Positions 33,689-41,204 of a stretch of 43,892 nucleotides of DNA are shown here, one piece after another. Source of the DNA: an uncultured Clostridia bacterium (GTDB taxonomy: Bacteria > Bacillota > Clostridia > Oscillospirales > Ruminococcaceae); contig CALXEL010000087.1 in the NCBI GenBank assembly GCA_944387315.1, positions 1 through 43,892 on the forward strand, written 5' to 3'. A program made the position numbers and the translations under genes. Each line of letters opens with the position of its first letter. Positions within the stretch are counted from its first letter, which is position 1. Under the pieces are notes generated by a model, which worked only from the letters and a program-made list of their open reading frames with translations, was not told the DNA's origin and made no database searches.

Positions 33689-34600
33689 ATGAATTTCTCG
33701 GAAATAGAGGCTTTTTTGACAATTGTAAACACCCACAGCATTTCCGCCGCGGCAGAAGTTTTATATCTTTCCCAATCGGCGGTTAGTCACAGGCTTCGAT
33801 CATTGGAGGAAGAATTGGATTTTCAGTTGATTGAACGGCAAAAAGGCAGCCGAAGTGTTACATTGACTCCCGAGGGTAAGCGCTTTATCCCCATTGCCCG
33901 GCGTATGATGGCTGCCTGGCTGGATACCCGGGAAATTAAAAATTCCCGTTCCGTATCCATTTTTAATGTTGCTATCAATCTGAGTTTGGATCGCTCTACT
34001 TTTGCTCCCTATCGGCGTTATCTTATGGAGGAGAAACATCCTTTTCGCATTCAGAATACCCGGTATAGTACCCCCAAAATGGTGGATGCTTTGAAAAGTG
34101 GGAAAGCGGATGTGGGGTTTACCTTTCATTTAAATGTCATTCAGGATGAGGATATTTTAACCGAAAAGATTTTTTCGCAAAAAATGGTGGTGGCATGTCC
34201 TGCCCAAAGCCCTTTGGCCGGTAAAGAGGTTACACCGGCAGATTTGGACCCAAAATGCGAAATACTGGTAGATTGGGGTGCTGCTTTTCAGCGGTGGCAT
34301 GATAACTACTGGAATAGTGGTGATACATCAGACCAGCCTGTATGGGGAGAGACAGTATTTACCGACTACTATTTTGTAGAGAATCCAAATAACTGGTTTT
34401 TCCTGCCAGAGCGGTATGTACAATCTCTGGGACCTGATGTTCCGGCAGCGACCTGCCGTTTGACACCTCCACCTCCCCGGCGTCCCTGTTATCTTTTGAC
34501 CTATCGCTATCCAGCTCCGGACCGGGTACCTATGATTCAGCAGTTTTGTAAGGGGCTCAAAGAGAGCATCCATCGTATGGGTTGGGATAAGGAAGGATAA
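33689..34600 (+). CDS. LysR-family transcriptional regulator
   Basis: A 303-aa LysR regulator. The HTH is at 1-60 (NFSEIEAFLTIVNTHSISAA, then SQSAVSHRLRSLEEELDFQL, ERQKGSRSVTLTPEGKR). The rest is a periplasmic-binding-like effector domain. It starts 226 nt from the M20 operon in divergent orientation, the usual arrangement for a LysR regulator and its target, so control of the M20/YjiHG genes is likely. The effector is unknown. The start ATG 33689 has a GGGGGA site. Confidence 0.92.
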   Translation: MNFSEIEAFLTIVNTHSISAAAEVLYLSQSAVSHRLRSLEEELDFQLIERQKGSRSVTLTPEGKRFIPIARRMMAAWLDTREIKNSRSVSIFNVAINLSLDRSTFAPYRRYLMEEKHPFRIQNTRYSTPKMVDALKSGKADVGFTFHLNVIQDEDILTEKIFSQKMVVACPAQSPLAGKEVTPADLDPKCEILVDWGAAFQRWHDNYWNSGDTSDQPVWGETVFTDYYFVENPNNWFFLPERYVQSLGPDVPAATCRLTPPPPRRPCYLLTYRYPAPDRVPMIQQFCKGLKESIHRMGWDKEG

Positions 34601-34624
34601 AATTTTGCCGCAGAGGCCACTGGC

Positions 34625-34653
34625 TTGAGATTTTTAAAATTCAGTGGTAAAAT
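34625..34653 (+). promoter_or_regulatory. Promoter of the DtxR-family gene
   Basis: TTGAGA at 34625-34630, 17 nt, TAAAAT at 34648-34653, 44 nt before the start codon. Confidence 0.65.
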
Positions 34654-34696
34654 AACATGGACAAATGGAATATAGTTTATTAAAGGAGTAGCGTCC

Positions 34697-35074
34697 ATGA
34701 AAATACAGGAATCCGGTGAGAATTATTTAGAGACCATATTGATACTGGAAAATAAAAACGGAACAGTGCGTTCTATTGATGTTGCAAATGAACTGTCCTA
34801 TACCAAAGCCAGTGTCAGTCGAGCCATGTCTATTTTACGGCAAGCAGGTCATCTCACTATGGAGCGGGATGGACGTCTCCTGCTGACCGATTCTGGACGA
34901 GCCATTGCCAATCGGATGTATGAGCGTCATCAAATGCTCACAGAGTTTCTGATTACTTTAGGCGTCAGCCCGGACACCGCAGCGGCCGATGCCTGCCGAA
35001 TTGAGCATGTAATCAGTGGAGAATCCTTTGACAAAATTAAGGAGCATGCCCAAAAGGCACAGATAAAAAAGTGA
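34697..35074 (+). CDS. DtxR/MntR-family metal-dependent regulator
   Basis: A 125-aa metalloregulator lacking the C-terminal SH3 domain, like MntR in size. The winged HTH is at 5-65 and the dimer/metal domain follows. Candidate ligands are His78, Glu83, Cys100, Glu103 and His104. The ACRIEHV segment (99-105) recalls DtxR, which has Cys at this position, whereas MntR has Glu; the N-terminal position is Asn9. This hints at iron rather than manganese sensing (inference). A good AGGAG site precedes ATG 34697. Its possible targets include the feo operon in this window, which has DtxR-like half-sites. Confidence 0.9.
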   Translation: MKIQESGENYLETILILENKNGTVRSIDVANELSYTKASVSRAMSILRQAGHLTMERDGRLLLTDSGRAIANRMYERHQMLTEFLITLGVSPDTAAADACRIEHVISGESFDKIKEHAQKAQIKK

Positions 35075-35149
35075 GATTTTTCCTTAAAAAGTTTAAAGCT
35101 CCTCTTTTTGGTGCAGACTACGGTCAGTACCGAAAGGAGGAACCCTTTT

Positions 35150-36052
35150 ATGTTACAAGGCAAGTTGGGGCGGGATACAGGCCCCTATTTTGAGGGCTGG
35201 TACCTCAAACAGCAAAACAGCAATCAGACAGTGGCATTGATTCCCGGGGTCAGCCGGCGGGAGACAGGGGAGGAGATGGCTTTTCTGCAAATTATTACCT
35301 CAGAAGGGGCCTGGCAGGTAGACTATCCCATTACAGCTTTTCGAGCCAGCCGGAAAAAGTTTTGGGTCCAGGTGGGAGAAAACTATTTTACCTCCCGGGG
35401 AGCTTGGATTAAGGTGGAGCAGCCAGGGCTGAAAATCCAGGGAAAAATTGGGTACGGTCCATTTACCTCTCTCCATTATGATATAATGGGTCCCTTTGGG
35501 CTTTTGCCTGGGCTTGAGTGCCGGCATGGCGTTTTAAGTATGGACCATTGGCTGGAGGGAGGCCTGCAGATTAACGGAACCTGGTATGACTTCAGCCGGG
35601 GACGGGGCTATTTGGAAAAGGATTGGGGCAGTTCATTTCCCCAAAAGTATCTGTGGAGCCAAAGCAATGATTTGCCGGGAGGAAACTGTGTGATGCTGGC
35701 GGTGGCCCAAGTTCCTTTGGGACCGTTGGCTATCACTGGTTGCATCGGTGTAGTGATCTATCGGGGCCGGCAGTACCGTCTGGGCACCTATCTTGGAGGA
35801 CGGGCTGAGAGTTGGAACAGTTGGGGCGGAGTGGTAACCCAGGGGAAACTGCGCCTGGAAGCTCAGTTGTTGGGCGGGGAGTTTTATCCCTTACGGGCTC
35901 CCATATCCGGGTCGATGGAGCGGGAAATTCGGGAGAGCTCTGCCTGCCAGGTGGCCTATCGCTTTTGGCATGGAGACAAGCTGCTCTTTTCCAGTGTCAG
36001 CCATCAGGCGGGGTTTGAATACAGTGAATTGGGAGAAAACCACAGTGGATGA
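35150..36052 (+). CDS. Tocopherol-cyclase-like family protein
   Basis: A 300-aa protein of the tocopherol-cyclase-like family. Signatures are GPYFEGWYLKQ (near residues 11-21), SMDHWLEGG, GRGYLEKDWGSSFP and WSQSNDLPGG. Plant members close the chromanol ring of tocopherol; bacterial members have no agreed function, and an anaerobe without tocopherol must use it otherwise. It has no signal peptide. ATG 35150 with AAAGGAGG is preferred over the in-frame ATG at 35108. It follows the DtxR gene by 75 nt on the same strand and may share its transcript. Confidence 0.85.
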   Translation: MLQGKLGRDTGPYFEGWYLKQQNSNQTVALIPGVSRRETGEEMAFLQIITSEGAWQVDYPITAFRASRKKFWVQVGENYFTSRGAWIKVEQPGLKIQGKIGYGPFTSLHYDIMGPFGLLPGLECRHGVLSMDHWLEGGLQINGTWYDFSRGRGYLEKDWGSSFPQKYLWSQSNDLPGGNCVMLAVAQVPLGPLAITGCIGVVIYRGRQYRLGTYLGGRAESWNSWGGVVTQGKLRLEAQLLGGEFYPLRAPISGSMEREIRESSACQVAYRFWHGDKLLFSSVSHQAGFEYSELGENHSG

Positions 36053-36078
36053 GTGGCCTCTGGCCTCTCTCACTCATA

Positions 36079-36112
36079 AAAAAGCCGCCTGTTTTCATGG
36101 GAAAACAGGCGG
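36079..36112 (-). terminator. Terminator of the methyltransferase gene
   Basis: Twelve-bp stem (36085-36096 with 36101-36112), 4-nt loop. On the minus strand it is followed by a T-run (36079-36084). It may also slow + strand transcription from the cyclase-like gene. Confidence 0.85.
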
Positions 36113-36125
36113 GAATAGTATCGGG

Positions 36126-37286
36126 CTATTCTGGCTGGACGGGCAGCAGGCCGATCTCTTGTAAACGACGCTCCAGGTAGGGATGAATCTGCCAGAAAGC
36201 GGCGAACTGCCGGTAGGCTTCATAGGACTTTGGATGGAAGCCTCCCTGGCGAACCCCTTTGATGAGAATATTTTTGGGGGTGTGTTCCATTGAGATAAAC
36301 TCCATAATGGACACCTGGTAGCCGCAGGCTTCCATCCGCTGCCCTCGGATGGTGTCGGTTATCATGGCGGAGAGGCGCTCCTTTAAGATACCATGGCGGG
36401 TAATAGGCTCCATTTGAGGATTGGAGATCTGAGAAAACAGTTCATGCTGGCAGCAGGGAACAGTGAGAATAATTTTGGCTCCCCAGCCCATGGCCTGTAC
36501 AATGGCGTCATCAGTGGCGGTATCACAGGCGTGGAGGGTGACCACCATATCCACCTGCCCGCTGCCCTGGTATCCCCGAATATCCCCAATGGAGAAGGTG
36601 AGCCCCTGATAATCCAGTTCCTGGGCCACCTGCCTGCAAAAGGTCACCACATCCTCTTTCAGGTCCAGGCCGATGATTTCCACCTTTCGCCCCAGCATTT
36701 TAACCAGATAATAGTACAGAGCAAAGGTGAGATAGGATTTTCCACAGCCAAAGTCAATAATCCGCAATGTGCGGTCCTGGGGCAGTTGGTCCACACACTG
36801 GGCCACAAGTTCCAGATATTTGTTGATCTGCCGGAACTTGTCATATTTGGCTTTGACTACCCGTCCCTGTTCATTCATTACCCCTAACTGTACCAAAAAA
36901 TCGTAGTTGCCATCCGGTTGGAGAATATAGTTTTTATCGCCGTCATGACCTTTAATTGCCTGAGGCTGACGGGTTGGGGCCTGTGTCTTGATTTTTAACC
37001 GTCCAAAGGCCAGCAGGTGGAAATCGTGCTGGGCAGTGTACAATACCCCCTGATGAAATTCCTCCTCCAGCAGCCGGGCCATTTCCGCCGCCGCATCCTG
37101 TTGGGAGAAATTTTGATGCAGTACTTTTTTAGGACAGACATAGGTGAACTGATACCAAACAGTTTCCCCTTTTTCAAAGGGCTTGACCTGTACCTTGTGA
37201 TATTCTCGTGCCACCCCTTTTTTCAGCTGGCTGAATACCCCAAAAATCAGAGGTTCTTCCAGCAGAGGCGCGATTCGTTCCAACAT
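36126..37286 (-). CDS. Class I SAM-dependent methyltransferase (Methyltransf_32-like)
   Basis: A 386-aa protein. The methyltransferase core is in the middle: motif I IIDFGCGKSYLTFALYYYL, motif II-like VEIIGLDLKED, then VTLHACDTATDDAI and VPCCQHEL. The last two motifs and the length fit the Methyltransf_32 group (TRM13/METTL25-like). The N-terminal 150 residues look like an RNA-binding part, so an RNA or tRNA substrate is possible (inference). ATG 37286 is chosen as the first good start; the frame runs on to 37361 with no clear site. It stands alone with its own terminator. Confidence 0.85.
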   Translation of the reverse strand: MLERIAPLLEEPLIFGVFSQLKKGVAREYHKVQVKPFEKGETVWYQFTYVCPKKVLHQNFSQQDAAAEMARLLEEEFHQGVLYTAQHDFHLLAFGRLKIKTQAPTRQPQAIKGHDGDKNYILQPDGNYDFLVQLGVMNEQGRVVKAKYDKFRQINKYLELVAQCVDQLPQDRTLRIIDFGCGKSYLTFALYYYLVKMLGRKVEIIGLDLKEDVVTFCRQVAQELDYQGLTFSIGDIRGYQGSGQVDMVVTLHACDTATDDAIVQAMGWGAKIILTVPCCQHELFSQISNPQMEPITRHGILKERLSAMITDTIRGQRMEACGYQVSIMEFISMEHTPKNILIKGVRQGGFHPKSYEAYRQFAAFWQIHPYLERRLQEIGLLPVQPE

Positions 37287-37482
37287 GAGAATCCCTCTCT
37301 TTCCCGGCCATTGGCCGACCGATTTTATTATAGCAAAGGTTGTGCTGGCAAACAAGCACAAGGTATCTCCCTTTGTTTTGGTAATCCTCCCGAAAAGAAA
37401 ATCCGCCCTTGCAAAAAGCTTTTTGACCCTCTAGAATGAAGATAGAAAACCAGAAAAAGTTGGAATTTTTCTAAAAAATTAG

Positions 37483-37511
37483 TTGACTTTTTGAAAGATC
37501 AATAGTATACT
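37483..37511 (+). promoter_or_regulatory. Promoter of the rubrerythrin gene
   Basis: TTGACT at 37483-37488, 17 nt, TATACT at 37506-37511, 60 nt before the start. A strong sigma-A-like promoter. Confidence 0.8.
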
Positions 37512-37529
37512 AATGATACAAAATTAGTA
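37508..37529 (+). promoter_or_regulatory. Operator-like inverted repeat at the rubrerythrin promoter
   Basis: TACTAAT (37508-37514) and ATTAGTA (37523-37529), perfect 7-bp arms with an 8-nt gap, overlapping the -10 box. The position fits a redox or peroxide repressor; the protein is unknown. Confidence 0.55.
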
Positions 37530-37570
37530 ACTGTTATCGATATTAAATAAAAGAAAGGAAGCGTGTTTTT

Positions 37571-38107
37571 ATGAATCTGAAAGGCAGCAAAACCGAAGCG
37601 AATTTGATGGCGGCTTTTGCCGGAGAATCCCAGGCCAGAAACAAATATACCTACTATGCCAGCAAGGCAAAGAAAGAGGGCTTTGAGCAGATCGCGGCCA
37701 TCTTTACCGAGACTGCTGACAATGAGAAAGAGCACGCGAAAATCTGGTTCAAACTGCTCCATGATGGTATGCCTGATACCGCTACCAACCTGAAAGACGC
37801 CGCAGCAGGCGAGAACTACGAGTGGACCGACATGTACGCTGGTTTTGCCAAAACCGCCAAGGAAGAGGGCTTTGACAAGATCGCTTACCTGTTTGAGGCA
37901 GTGGGCCGCATTGAGAAGGAGCACGAGGAAAGATATCTGGCTCTCCTTGCCAATGTGGAAAACAACAAGGTATTTGCCAAAGATGAGCAGGTAGTATGGC
38001 AGTGTGCCAACTGTGGCCATATCCATGTAGGTACCGAAGCTCCTGGTGTATGCCCTGTATGTGATCATCCTCAGGCCTACTTTAAAATGCTGGTGAAAAA
38101 CTATTAA
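37571..38107 (+). CDS. rbr: Rubrerythrin
   Basis: A 178-aa non-haem iron protein that reduces hydrogen peroxide in anaerobes. The diiron four-helix domain is at 1-135 ([44 protein letters not shown]) and a rubredoxin-like Fe(SCys)4 domain closes the protein ([20 protein letters not shown]). Electron donors are not evident nearby. A strong promoter with an operator-like repeat and the codon use suggest high, regulated expression. It has an AAAGGAAG site. Confidence 0.96.
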   Translation: MNLKGSKTEANLMAAFAGESQARNKYTYYASKAKKEGFEQIAAIFTETADNEKEHAKIWFKLLHDGMPDTATNLKDAAAGENYEWTDMYAGFAKTAKEEGFDKIAYLFEAVGRIEKEHEERYLALLANVENNKVFAKDEQVVWQCANCGHIHVGTEAPGVCPVCDHPQAYFKMLVKNY

Positions 38108-38114
38108 TGTTCCT

Positions 38115-38150
38115 AGTCCCCTGGCTTACAAAAGCCAGGGGACTTCTTTT
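38115..38150 (+). terminator. Terminator of the rubrerythrin gene
   Basis: Thirteen-bp stem (38115-38127 with 38132-38144), 4-nt loop, then TCTTTT. Confidence 0.9.
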
Positions 38151-38159
38151 AGGCAAAAC

Positions 38160-38193
38160 AAAAAGGGAAGCGGTGTGTACCGCTTCCCTTTTT
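38160..38193 (-). terminator. Terminator of the malic enzyme gene
   Basis: Fifteen-bp stem (38160-38174 with 38179-38193), 4-nt loop; its minus-strand side is T-rich. Confidence 0.9.
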
Positions 38194-38226
38194 AAAATGT
38201 ATGGAAGAAATGAGTTTTTCAGGCAA

Positions 38227-39456
38227 TTACTTGTTGCCAACCAGCTCTCTGGTGTGCTGGGCAACCTGCTCAGGGGTAATGTCAGTTCTGCCGGCGATAC
38301 CGCTCTTGAGAGCTATCTCAGCTACATATTTGGCTACGCTGGGAGCCACTCTGGGATCAAACATGTCGGGAATAACATAATCGTCCCGCAGTTCCTCATC
38401 GGGGATCAGGGCAGCCAGGCCTTTGGCCGCGGCCACCTTCATCTCATCGGTGATCTTGGAGGCCTGTACATCCAGGGCGCCCCGGAACAGGCCGGGGAAT
38501 ACCAGCGAGTTGTTTACCTGGTTGGGGAAGTCGGAGCGGCCGGTACCAATGATACGGGCGCCGCCTGCCTTGGCGTCTTCGGGCATAATCTCAGGAACAG
38601 GGTTGGCCATAACAAATACAATGGCGTCCTTGTTCATGGTGGAGATCATCTCCTTGGTGATGCAGTTGGGAGCGGACAGACCGATCAGCATATCAGCGCC
38701 AGCAATGATGTCCTTGATGGTGCCCTGTACTTTATCCCGGTTGGTCACCTTGGCGATCTCTACCAGGCCCTCATGCATACCAGGTCTGCCCTCATAGATA
38801 ACGCCGTCAATGTCACACATGGAAATATTTTTAAATCCAGCCAGCATCAGCAGTTTTACAGTGGACAGAGCGGCAGCTCCGGCGCCGTTTACCGCTACCT
38901 TGGCGGTGGCGATGTCCTTGCCAACCAGTTTAAAGGCGTTGAGAGCGGCAGCCACAACGATAATGGCGGTACCATGCTGGTCGTCGTGGAATACAGGGAT
39001 ATTGCAGATCTCTTTGAGCTTGTTTTCAATGTAGAAGCACTCGGGAGCCTTGATGTCCTCCAGGTTGATGCCGCCGAAGGTGGGTTCCATGAGTTTTACA
39101 GCCTCAATAATCTTGTCAGGGTCCTGGGTGTCCAGGCAGATGGGGAAAGCATCTACGCCGGCAAAGGTTTTAAAGATAATGGCTTTGCCCTCCATAACCG
39201 GCATACCAGCGCCAGCGCCGATATTGCCCAGGCCCAGAACAGCCGAGCCATTGGTTACAACAGCGATGGTGTTCTTTTTGCAGGTGTAGTCATACATTTT
39301 GCTGGGGTCCTTCTGAATTTCCAGACAGGGTTGGGCCACACCGGGAGTATAAGCTACCGCAAGGTCCTCTTTATTCTTTACAGCTACCTTGCTGACCACT
39401 TCAATTTTACCGCCGGCCTCTTTACAAAGTTTTAACGATTTTTCTCCTGGTGTCAT
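38227..39456 (-). CDS. Malic enzyme (NAD(P)-dependent)
   Basis: A 409-aa malic enzyme that turns malate into pyruvate and CO2 with NAD(P)+. The N-terminal malic domain shows AVAYTPGVAQPCLEI and the NTIAVVTNGSAVLGLGNIG stretch; VFHDDQHGTAIIV carries the metal-binding Asp pair, and the Rossmann VAVNGAGAAALSTVKLL motif follows. The short bacterial form has no phosphotransacetylase tail. ATG 39456 has GGAGG 8 nt upstream; in-frame starts up to 39474 lack a site. A LysR gene diverges from it. Cofactor choice cannot be read from the sequence. Confidence 0.95.
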   Translation of the reverse strand: MTPGEKSLKLCKEAGGKIEVVSKVAVKNKEDLAVAYTPGVAQPCLEIQKDPSKMYDYTCKKNTIAVVTNGSAVLGLGNIGAGAGMPVMEGKAIIFKTFAGVDAFPICLDTQDPDKIIEAVKLMEPTFGGINLEDIKAPECFYIENKLKEICNIPVFHDDQHGTAIIVVAAALNAFKLVGKDIATAKVAVNGAGAAALSTVKLLMLAGFKNISMCDIDGVIYEGRPGMHEGLVEIAKVTNRDKVQGTIKDIIAGADMLIGLSAPNCITKEMISTMNKDAIVFVMANPVPEIMPEDAKAGGARIIGTGRSDFPNQVNNSLVFPGLFRGALDVQASKITDEMKVAAAKGLAALIPDEELRDDYVIPDMFDPRVAPSVAKYVAEIALKSGIAGRTDITPEQVAQHTRELVGNK

Positions 39457-39600
39457 AATGATTACCTCCATCAAATTGCTTTATCTGATTTCACCGGAGG
39501 AGTCCTCTCGGTGAAAGGGCGTCTGAAACAGCTTTCTCTATCTGTGGTTTTGTGATATGATAAATAGAATAGAACCGCACAGGGAAAGGGGAGTTTGACC

Positions 39601-40509
39601 TTGAAGCTCAATCAGCTGCGCTATTTTCAGGCTGTCTGCCGATATGGCAGCGTCACCAAGGCAGCGGGAGCGCTGCACATTTCCCAACCATCCATCTCCG
39701 CTTCCATCAAGGAGCTGGAAGAGGAGTTTGGAGTCAATCTATTTCATCGGATTGGGAAAAAATTCTACCTGACCAAAGAGGGAGAACATCTCCTGCAAGG
39801 GGTGGGGGAGCTGTTGGAATCCGCTGACAGGCTCGCCGAAACCATGAAAGATATGGGAAACAAGAAAAATCAGATTAAAATTGGGGTTCCTCCCATGATT
39901 GGTTCTTTTCTCTTTCCCTCTATTTTTCGCAGTTTTCAGGCTGCTTATCCCCACATCCGGCTGGATATTTCCGAGCTCAGTTCCCGGGAGACCTGCCAGC
40001 AGGTGGCCGATGAGGAACTGGATATTGCCCTAGCCATTCTGGCGGAGGCCGATCACCTGATCTTTAAAACCCTCACCATCCTCACCACCGAACTGTGCTA
40101 CTGTGTCCATAAAAACCATCGGCTGGCTGGGGAGAAGTCGGTGTCCATTCTGGAGGTGGGGGATGACCCCATCGCCATGCTGAAAGAGGGTTCCTACCAT
40201 CTGGACGCGGTCAACCGCCAGTTTGCCCAGGCCAACCTGGAGCCCAATGTGATTATGCGTTCCATCCAGCTGGAAACCATCAAACGGTTGATTCAGGACG
40301 GCACCGCGTCCTCCTTCATGTTCCGGGAGATGGCCCAGGGTGAGCCGGACATTGTAGCTATTCCCCTCAGCCAGCCGGTTCCTATCGAGATCGGCCTGGT
40401 CTGGAAGAAGAACCGCTATATGTACAGCGACACCTCAAAATTTATTGATTTCATTGAGAATCTCATCCGCCAGAAGGACCAGCGGACTCACCCTCTTCTT
40501 TCATTGTAG
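39601..40509 (+). CDS. LysR-family regulator divergent to malic enzyme
   Basis: A 302-aa LysR regulator. The HTH is at 1-60 (KLNQLRYFQAVCRYGSVTKA, then SQPSISASIKELEEEFGVNL). The C-terminal effector domain includes KIGVPPMIGSFLFPSIF. It starts at TTG 39601, with GGGGAG 7 nt upstream; the in-frame TTG at 39595 is only one base from that site. The 144-nt divergent gap to the malic enzyme suggests direct control in response to malate or a related acid (inference). Confidence 0.9.
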   Translation: MKLNQLRYFQAVCRYGSVTKAAGALHISQPSISASIKELEEEFGVNLFHRIGKKFYLTKEGEHLLQGVGELLESADRLAETMKDMGNKKNQIKIGVPPMIGSFLFPSIFRSFQAAYPHIRLDISELSSRETCQQVADEELDIALAILAEADHLIFKTLTILTTELCYCVHKNHRLAGEKSVSILEVGDDPIAMLKEGSYHLDAVNRQFAQANLEPNVIMRSIQLETIKRLIQDGTASSFMFREMAQGEPDIVAIPLSQPVPIEIGLVWKKNRYMYSDTSKFIDFIENLIRQKDQRTHPLLSL

Positions 40510-40635
40510 ACCTCATTTTATAAAAAGTAAAATACCTTTATTTTATGTTTGCATAGGAAAAACCTATAAGCATTTTCCTTTATTCAACTTGCTGGAAAAT
40601 AAAAGGGAAAAACGATCATTCTGTACAAAGAAATC

Positions 40636-40675
40636 CCCTGCCTCCCGAACCTGTTGGGAGGACAGGGAATTTTTA
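40636..40675 (+). terminator. Terminator between LysR and BlaI genes
   Basis: An eleven-bp interrupted stem (40636-40646 with 40656-40667, one bulge) and a T-rich tail. It precedes the palindrome directly. Confidence 0.7.
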
Positions 40676-40707
40676 TTGTCAAGACTATAAATATAGTCTT
40701 GACAATA
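40674..40707 (+). promoter_or_regulatory. BlaI operator candidate, 16-bp arm palindrome
   Basis: Arms 40674-40689 and 40692-40707 are perfect inverted repeats with an AA centre (TATTGTCAAGACTATA as the left arm). The right arm contains the -35 box TTGACA. This is the expected place for a BlaI-family repressor site. Confidence 0.8.
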
Positions 40708-40727
40708 TCTGCCCGAGGGGCTATGAT
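40699..40727 (+). promoter_or_regulatory. Promoter of the BlaI-lipoprotein-M56 operon
   Basis: Perfect TTGACA (40699-40704), 17 nt, TATGAT (40722-40727). The -35 lies in the palindrome, so a bound repressor would block RNA polymerase. Confidence 0.82.
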
Positions 40728-40779
40728 GAAAGTACAGACTACAACAATAGACCAACTGGGTCTCAGGGGAGGGCCTGCA

Positions 40780-41163
40780 ATGGCTTTGACAAAACTCAAC
40801 AACTCACAGCTGAAGGTGATGGAACTGATCTGGCGCATGGAGCCGGTCACCGCTAAGGAACTGACCTTGGCTGCCGCCCAGGAGTACGGCTGGAACAAAA
40901 ACACCACCTACACCATCTTAAAAAGCCTGGTGGAGCGGGAGTATGTCTCCCGTCAGGAGCCGGGTTTCCTCTGTACTGCTCTTATAAAAAAGGAAGAGGT
41001 GCGCCAGTCCCGGGCCAAGGGGCTGATCCACAGCATGTTTGAGGGGTCGGCCACCATGTTTTTGGCGGCCTTTTTCCAGGAGGAAAAGGTCAGCCCCCAG
41101 GAGCTGGAACAGCTGCAGGCGCTGATCGATGAACAGAGAAAGCAAAATCAGGAGAAAGAATAG
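40780..41163 (+). CDS. BlaI/MecI-family transcriptional repressor
   Basis: A 127-aa winged-helix repressor. The HTH region (KLNNSQLKVMELIWRMEPVT, then TTYTILKSLVEREYVSRQEP) and the helical dimer domain match BlaI, MecI and CopY. In the known systems a membrane M56 peptidase cleaves or inactivates the repressor on antibiotic sensing. Here the partner M56 gene follows one gene downstream. ATG 40780 has an AGGGGAGGG site; the frame is open further upstream but without homology. First gene of the operon, downstream of the palindrome. Confidence 0.93.
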   Translation: MALTKLNNSQLKVMELIWRMEPVTAKELTLAAAQEYGWNKNTTYTILKSLVEREYVSRQEPGFLCTALIKKEEVRQSRAKGLIHSMFEGSATMFLAAFFQEEKVSPQELEQLQALIDEQRKQNQEKE

Positions 41164-41204
41164 TTCCAAGTCCTTATCCACCCCGAAAGATTGGAGGTAT
41201 TTGT

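Noticed and set aside
38107..39435. 442-codon plus-strand frame opposite malic enzyme
   Set aside because: Shadow of the malic enzyme gene, crossing two terminators.
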